A stretch of 64,000 nucleotides of DNA from Symsagittifera roscoffensis. Lineage: Eukaryota > Xenacoelomorpha > Acoela > Convolutidae. The notes below the pieces were generated by a model, which was not told the origin of the DNA, made no database searches, and saw only the letters and a list, made by a program, of their open reading frames with translations. The position numbers and the translations under genes are program-made. Positions 58,230 to 64,000 of the stretch are shown one piece after another. The stretch lies in NCBI RefSeq assembly GCF_963678635.1, contig NC_087063.1, positions 66,950,471 to 67,014,470 of the forward strand, read 5' to 3'. The stretch's first letter is position 1, and every line of letters starts with the position of its first letter.

Positions 58230-61200
58230 AAGAACATCCCTTGCCCCCGACGTAGAAAAAACTAGAGCGAGTTTAACTGTCGATCGCGTTAGGTATCCGG
58301 TGCAAGCTGTAACTATGGCGGGTAGAACAGTTAGATATTTCTAATTATTGGCGTTTTGTTCACACTGGTCGAAATGCCTCTGGAAGGAGAGCAAAGGGAA
58401 GCTACTACCATGTTGACCAGAAGACACTAGGAGTTATTATTTTGAAATCATCTGGGTGAAATCTAAAATCATCGGGGAAATCATCACTTGCACTAACTGA
58501 TGTTATTGGGAGAGTTTACAGCGATTGTCGACAAGGCAAAAGGTCGTTTTAAGAACTTCGCTTGTAAATACTCTGTTTCTTAGAATTGCATAGAAAACTC
58601 GCTGGCAACGAGAAACAAATCTTTCTCACGACCCACCATAATGCGGAGCTGATGGCGGTTTGAGTTTCATTTTCAAACCGTGTTGGGTCACTTGTGTGGG
58701 TGCTTTTGTTCCAAGACTAAATATAGAGCAGGAGTTTTTTCTCGGCTCACTTGTATCATTAGGTTCCTCTCGGCTCACAGGTGTTATCTTTATCAGACCA
58801 AAAGGCTGACTGAGTTTCCCGTCGGGCGATGAATCAACCGATTGCCAATACACATTTTTTTGTGTCCATTGACGAAACAATCTCAATCATTTTAGTCCAT
58901 GCGGTCAAACACGGAAATAAAGAGCAGCATTAAAATGAAGGAGCATAAGAAGAGCATACTTCAACAGAGCGCAAATGTTACCAATTAGAAACACTAAGTT
59001 AAATATTGCCTGCAGATAGTTCACAAAGTGAAGCTGATGTATAGAACATGTATAATGTGTGATACGACAAGACTTTTTGAGGGCTTTGTCAAGGGACGGT
59101 AATAAGAATTCAGCCTCCAAAAATTCAATAACAGCTTCTTTTCAGCGAAACAAACTCAATTGAATCTGTTCTCTCCTTGACTTCAATAATGAAGTGTCTG
59201 TGATTTAACTATCACATTGACTTATACTCGGCTCGAGAGTCAGACATTGGTTTTCAAAAAATCCGACAACTCATCAAACTGCTGCTTTCTAAAGAATTAA
59301 AGAAGCATTCGCATGCTCCAGCGTCTGCAAGATTGTCTCCGCTCAACACTAAGAGCCCCCGTTCTACAGTCGTAAGTTCAACAATTTTTCTAATCCTGTT
59401 TCTCATATATTTGTGTCGTTTAATGTCTGAGATCAACCACTAAATAAAGCTTGTGCTATCAGTCAATGTGAACTGCAAGTGAGCAGTCGTGGTCAAGTGG
59501 GTTAGGCACATCTCTCTTAACACGAGGGTCATGCGTTCGAATCCCGCTTCGGTCACGGCTGGAGGGGTCCCAGTGTCATCCGCCTCCTCAAGGTGGGACC
59601 GGCTGCGGCAAAATGGATGACATCTCCCCCTCCCCCACGGTTGGTCCTGCACTGAGCAGGCCGGGGGCAAATAAATAAAAAAAAAATAAAATAAAAAAAA
59701 AAGGTGTAACAAAGGTTTGATGATGTCTTCTTTTAAAAGAAAAGCGATGAGAGCGGCTTTCAATTCAGCTTTCAGCTTTCAATTATTTGCCATTCCAAAT
59801 AAAAACGTAACTTGTACGGTCTCGAATAAAAATTACAGCAAAAAAACTTTTCCTAAGCTGTCCCCAAACACTAGTAACTCAACGCATCCATCCTCCAGAG
59901 AATCGGTAAACCTGAACAACAACAGGCAAGGAACTTTGACTTGATTTTAAGGGGTGAATCAACTTCACATTGCAGGCCATGAATAGGCCAAACTACATCT
60001 AAGAGTAATCGTGTTCATTCAAAGCAGGGCACTACGAGGTTTATGGTATCGAAAACAGACTGTACAACATTCCTTAAGTCTCGCTGCGTTTTTGCCCTTT
60101 TAAGCCGTCACTTAAGACAAAAGTTAACAAGAAAAATTTCATCACAGTGGCATTATTTTGAACCGCGGAATTGTTAAGACTTATTCAAACAACTAAAAAT
60201 TTTCGAGTGGGTTGATAAATTATTAATTTTAGGACTTTTACATATAAACCTATTGCAACCTTGCGCTACTAACCTAACTAAGTCTTGACTCAAATTATAC
60301 GCACAATCCATATTCTCTGAGGAGTGTAAATAATCGTCTAGGAAATTTTTTCAAGGACTGCCAACGCAGCCTCAGAAAATATTGCCTAACTATCTATCGC
60401 AGTTTAAAGCAGGTCAAAATTTTAACACGTCGGCGAATCTTTTGCACAAAATTTATGTCTGATGTACTGATCTACGAACACATCCGATGAGGTGTCCTCC
60501 CGCCACAGAAAGTAGAGTTAAGGTTGCTCCATTCGCAGAACTGCCACATGATATAAATGTCCTTCAAAATCAATCAAAACAGCCCGATGAAAACTGAGAA
60601 GAAAAAGTACAAAATACCAGATTTTGTAACGCGTTTTTATCAGCAACGCGTTTTCAAAGATAAGCCATCAAGTTCAGCTGCTCCGTTAAGAGTACGCCTC
60701 AATTTACCAGGCTTGCCTTGATTCACCATTGGAGGACAAATGATAAATAATTCGCGTTTGCTGCGGTTTGAAAATTGATCCGGAGAATTGTGAGTCACTT
60801 ATAATATTTTCAAATTGTAAAATTTTTCTTGATAATCTTTGTTTATTTTTCTTTTATTTTTGCCTTTTTCGAAGCATTTTTTCAACAGTTCAAGCTGAAT
60901 GACTGCCGAAAACTGATTATCATGCAAGGTGACTTTCTGTTCTGCCCAGAGCGTGCCTACACTATTTGTTAACTCAATATGAATCGCTGACGTTCGATTG
61001 AATCAGATGTTCTTCAGTCAGAAATAAAAACGGAGATTGACCAGCTTACCTGGATTAAACAACTCTTTGTTGTACTAGAACTTTTTTTGGCTGACAAGAT
61101 CATTTTCGGATAATACACTTGAAGCATTTGGGAAGAAAATTAGAATCTCTCGGTTGTGGAGCTATGAATACCGACGTACCGTGAGGCGGACAGAAGCGGG

Positions 61201-61250
61201 CGAGGAGTTCGGATGAACATCACGCATAAAACGGTTTTCCGGCGCAAAAA
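58230..61250 (-). pseudogene. Old BEL/Pao pol relic, heavily decayed
   Basis: Nucleotide and frame fragments follow the order of the 47-56 kb element. agagcgagtttaactgtcgatcg (58,262) matches its integrase end. 58,626-58,886 ends KPPSAPHYGGS, the integrase Glu region. 59,254-59,436 has LVLSGDNLADAGA (RNase H linker). 59,440-59,763 has TDSTSF and KAALIAFLLKEDII. 60,480-60,525 (cgatgaggtgtcctcccgccacag) and 60,660-60,750 (gttaagagtacgcctcaatttaccagg) match the reverse transcriptase. Sequence divergence is much greater than between LTRs of the intact element. No LTRs were found. The small minus frame 58,905-59,120 lies within it without a clear match. Confidence 0.8.
59481..59702 (+). mobile_element. 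tRNA-derived SINE
   Basis: The head has an A box tggtcaagtgg (59,490-59,500) and a B box gttcgaatccc (59,535-59,545). Between them ctcttaa with the following spacing resembles a lysine-type tRNA anticodon loop. A GC-rich body (ccggctgcggcaaaatggatgacatctcccc) and an A-rich tail (aaataaataaaaaaaaaataaaat...) follow. It interrupts the BEL relic between two RNase H motifs. Target duplications are not clear. Head stems pair poorly, so it is not a functional tRNA gene. Confidence 0.85.
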
Positions 61251-61299
61251 GGTAGATTGAGAATGAACAATCTACATCGCATAATTATGAACAATTGAA

Positions 61300-63580
61300 C
61301 GTTCTGGAAAAAAAAATTAAGTATAAATGTTTTGTACGGCGGGAATGCATTAACTAACAGAACTGACCTATAGACTTTTTTAACGAAACCACTTAAGTCG
61401 ACCTGTCATCGCAGTTAACCTTGAAAACCTCATTATATAAAACCCCAAAAAAAATAAAATATTAAGCAACTAAAATCACGGAAGGTTATAGTTTACCATA
61501 AAAATTATGGGTAGTTCCAAGTTCACTGTAGTTTGCGTCACAAATCTTATACGACTAAATTTAAACAAGCACACAGTACGAGCGTTTACAATTTTGAGTT
61601 TAAAGTTTAAGCCATGTAATGCAATGCAAGAGTGCAGAACACGCAATTGCGAGGAAAGTTATAAGATTGTCAAAGCATGGTGCGACGAACTAGCAGCTAG
61701 CATGAACATTTATTTTTGAGAAAGCAAAATTTTAGGGGGATCAAGCAAACGCGACCTGGACTCCTAAGACAACCTGAGTATACAAGGCTGTGACAAAAAG
61801 CCAGCGAATTGCAGTTTTCGGGTAACCCATGGCTGTTCAAATGACTTTAACTAGCTTAACATAGGAGCATCACGTTTCGATTTCATTTACGATGTTTTTC
61901 TGAAATTTTCATACAACTAGTTTTTTTTTCGAGAATTTTGATTTTTTGTCAAGAATTTTCTCAGAAATTAAAGATCTATAAGAAACTGGATGTGTTTTCG
62001 GAAAAATGCATTTCTGAAAAATTAGTTCCAAAAACCAAAAATCTTGACAAAAAAATCGAATTAGACATTTTTCTGTTTTTGTTTTTTTCAGCAAAAAATT
62101 CTGAAGTTTTTGCAAATCCTCCTTTTTTTTGAAAAAAAAACAAACATTTTCAGTTTCATCGTTTTTTTTCGAGATTTTGGGTTTTGACGTCGCTATATTA
62201 AACATTAAAAGGTGATCGAGTCTCGCTATGCTGAAACTGGAAAAAGCTAAGCTAAAAAAAGTTACAAAGTAAAGGTAGATTGAGTTGTAGTGGTCGGGAA
62301 TTCTGGTTTCTCAAAAAAAATTGTGCGAAATTTTTTTGTTTTAAAGCCTTTTGTATCAAAAAAAGAACAAAATACCACAATTTTATTTCAAAACAAAAAT
62401 TTCAAACAATGTTTACATCGGATTTGAGTAACATTTATCAGAATTATAAGCAACGAAAGAGTCACTAAGAGTCAAAAAGTCAAAAAGAGACAAAAATAGA
62501 TTTCACAATTTATTTTAGTAGTTTTAAAGAGTCCATATCCTAATTTCTGGCTCGTAACTCTAGGGAGATTTTTGCACCTATGCCGACTTACAGTATCCTT
62601 CAAGATAAAAGAAAACTAGTAAAAAAACAATACTTAGCCCTACTGAAATAAACGCTTTCAGATTTTAACAATAAGCGTGTGTATTAGATATCCCGAGATC
62701 CCTATGTAGAGCTATTCATTCAATTTACACACGATTAGGGTGAAATTTTGATAGAAGGCTAGAAGCAGTAATTTTTTGCTTGTTTGACACGCTGAGCCAA
62801 AAATTGATCGAACGACTGTTACAAATTGGCGCGCTCAGAACAATGTTGTTCCAAACTTTTTGTTCTGCATACGTTATAGAGTAAAACTGCTCGCTACACC
62901 ATAAAATTGATGTTTATGTTAGATGGAGGAAAGGAGGCTCTTTTTAGGTCTTGGAAAGACGATTTACGAAAATTGTATGTGAACTTAATTTTGATGATCT
63001 TACCTGCAACAAAACAGACCAGCGTGAGCAAGTAGACCAATTTCTACTATTTTTTATATACAAAAGGACGAATGTATAACTTTTGAATAATTTTTTTATT
63101 GTCATTTTACAAAATGGTGAGAACCGGAATAGAAAAAAAAGAACTGGATTTGCAAAAGAACCTTATGACCAATTTTGGACCAATTTCTCCCATTATTTTG
63201 TCCGCAGCCTAATGACATAAACATTTGCACCCCCCCACTCATAATTTGATGTTGTAACTGTAATGGAGCTAAAATTTGGGGGTTTTATGGGAAAGATCTA
63301 GTTTGCTCTAATCTGATCTTGCACAAAAAAAGACCAGTTCTTTTCGGTACTGTGACAACATTTGTTGGTTTTTTTAGCCAAATATGGCCACAAAATGATA
63401 CCACTGTTAACCCCCAAGCGAGCAGTCCTCATTTTGAATCATAGTGTTTCCATTCACTTCGTTAATTTGCCAAAAAGTATCATGGAAGGCCCACAATTTG
63501 CTCAAAATACGTTCAAAAAAAGTGCTTCAAATAATCAGCTCATATGCTTATTGGAACAATTTTTTTTCACTACCATAAGT
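61300..63580. other. AT-rich DNA, no gene recognised
   Basis: A 70-codon plus frame (61,507-61,719) and a 109-codon plus frame (63,362-63,691) are open but lack motifs; the latter runs into the repeat at 63,590. The 61,920-62,180 stretch has short palindromic phrases (tcaagaattttctcagaaatta; caaaaatcttgacaaaaaa). Confidence 0.4.
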
Positions 63581-63589
63581 TCTGGAGGA

Positions 63590-64000
63590 TTTACTAAACT
63601 CAGAGGATATCCATTACGAGGCCAAACTGTGAAATGGATAGGCGCACAATTTTGTGTCTGCATGTTCCTGAATTCCAGAGACAAGTCTTAGAACATGTTC
63701 CAAAGTGTAAGTGGAATCCACTTACAAAACTTCAGTGAGTTCCGCGTACAAATACCTGTAACGTAAGTTTTGTCGGCACAATGATTTTGTTGGGGATTCC
63801 GCAACGAGCAAATATAGGTAGTTGTTCCGGATTCCGCAAATGTAAGTGGATTCCGCTTACAATTTGTGGATTCCGCTTACAATTTGCGGAATCCGCTTAC
63901 AATTTGCGGAATCCGCTTTCAATTTGCGGGTTCCAATTACAGTTGCGGATTCTGCGACAGCTTAATTTTATAACACATATTATTATTTGTTCACAGATTC
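63590..64000. repeat. Minisatellite-bearing repeat, copy 2 (inverted, runs off window)
   Basis: cattacgaggccaaactgtg (63,611) through taacgtaagttttgtcggcaca to the array of (tccgcttacaatttgcggaa) units (63,830-63,960) is the reverse complement of 40,790-41,165. The last bases (63,961-64,000) leave the array. Confidence 0.85.

Noticed and set aside
59481-59555. Possible tRNA gene
   Set aside because: A and B boxes are good, but acceptor and anticodon stems pair poorly and a SINE body with A-rich tail follows.

Overview
The window looks like AT-rich nuclear DNA of an invertebrate animal, probably an arthropod, although the phylum is an inference. The grounds are GT-AG introns, a DEG/ENaC channel gene, a BEL/Pao retrotransposon, a Maverick/Polinton relic, a tRNA-derived SINE and many short inverted-repeat (MITE-like) elements. 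Real genes are sparse and repeats of many ages, often nested, fill most of the sequence. All calls are by eye; nothing was searched or aligned by computer.

Layout. 0.5-4.4 kb: decayed tandem repeat of about 1.05 kb period, then a foldback block. 5.5-7.9 kb: recent tandem duplication of about 1.05 kb, one copy interrupted by a 63-bp-arm hairpin. 8.1-13.0 kb (+): an apparently intact five-exon DEG/ENaC sodium channel gene (519 codons, all intron phases agree). 13-24 kb: repeats and mostly uninformative AT-rich DNA, with two weak exon-like patches (15.9-16.5 and 23.0-23.5 kb). 24.1-35.0 kb (+): Maverick/Polinton-like relic, including a 3.83 kb tandem duplication, two copies of a packaging-ATPase remnant, an integrase remnant and an F54H12.2-like protein remnant, all with stops and frameshifts. 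35.1-39.8 kb (+): remnants of a JmjC-domain protein lacking the HXD iron ligands, a RING-like zinc-finger piece and an Artemis/SNM1-like nuclease. 40-41.2 kb: two minisatellites. 41.6-42.0 kb (-): a C-type-lectin-like exon. 42-47 kb: nested small transposons.

47,099-55,945 (-) is a full-length but disabled BEL/Pao element with 308-309 bp LTRs and a 5-bp target duplication (GAGGT), inserted in an older inverted-repeat element that also carries a MITE within a MITE, each flanked by 8-bp target duplications. 56-58 kb holds more copies of these MITEs and a fresh 4 x 80 bp tandem array. 58.2-61.2 kb (-) is a much older BEL/Pao pol relic interrupted by a tRNA-derived SINE. The window ends with an inverted copy of the minisatellite-bearing repeat of 40.7-41.2 kb.

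Functionally only the DEG/ENaC gene, and perhaps the lectin exon, look alive. The main interest is the decayed virus-like Maverick block beside decayed nuclear-gene pieces, and the readable order of transposon insertions at 45.9-56 kb.
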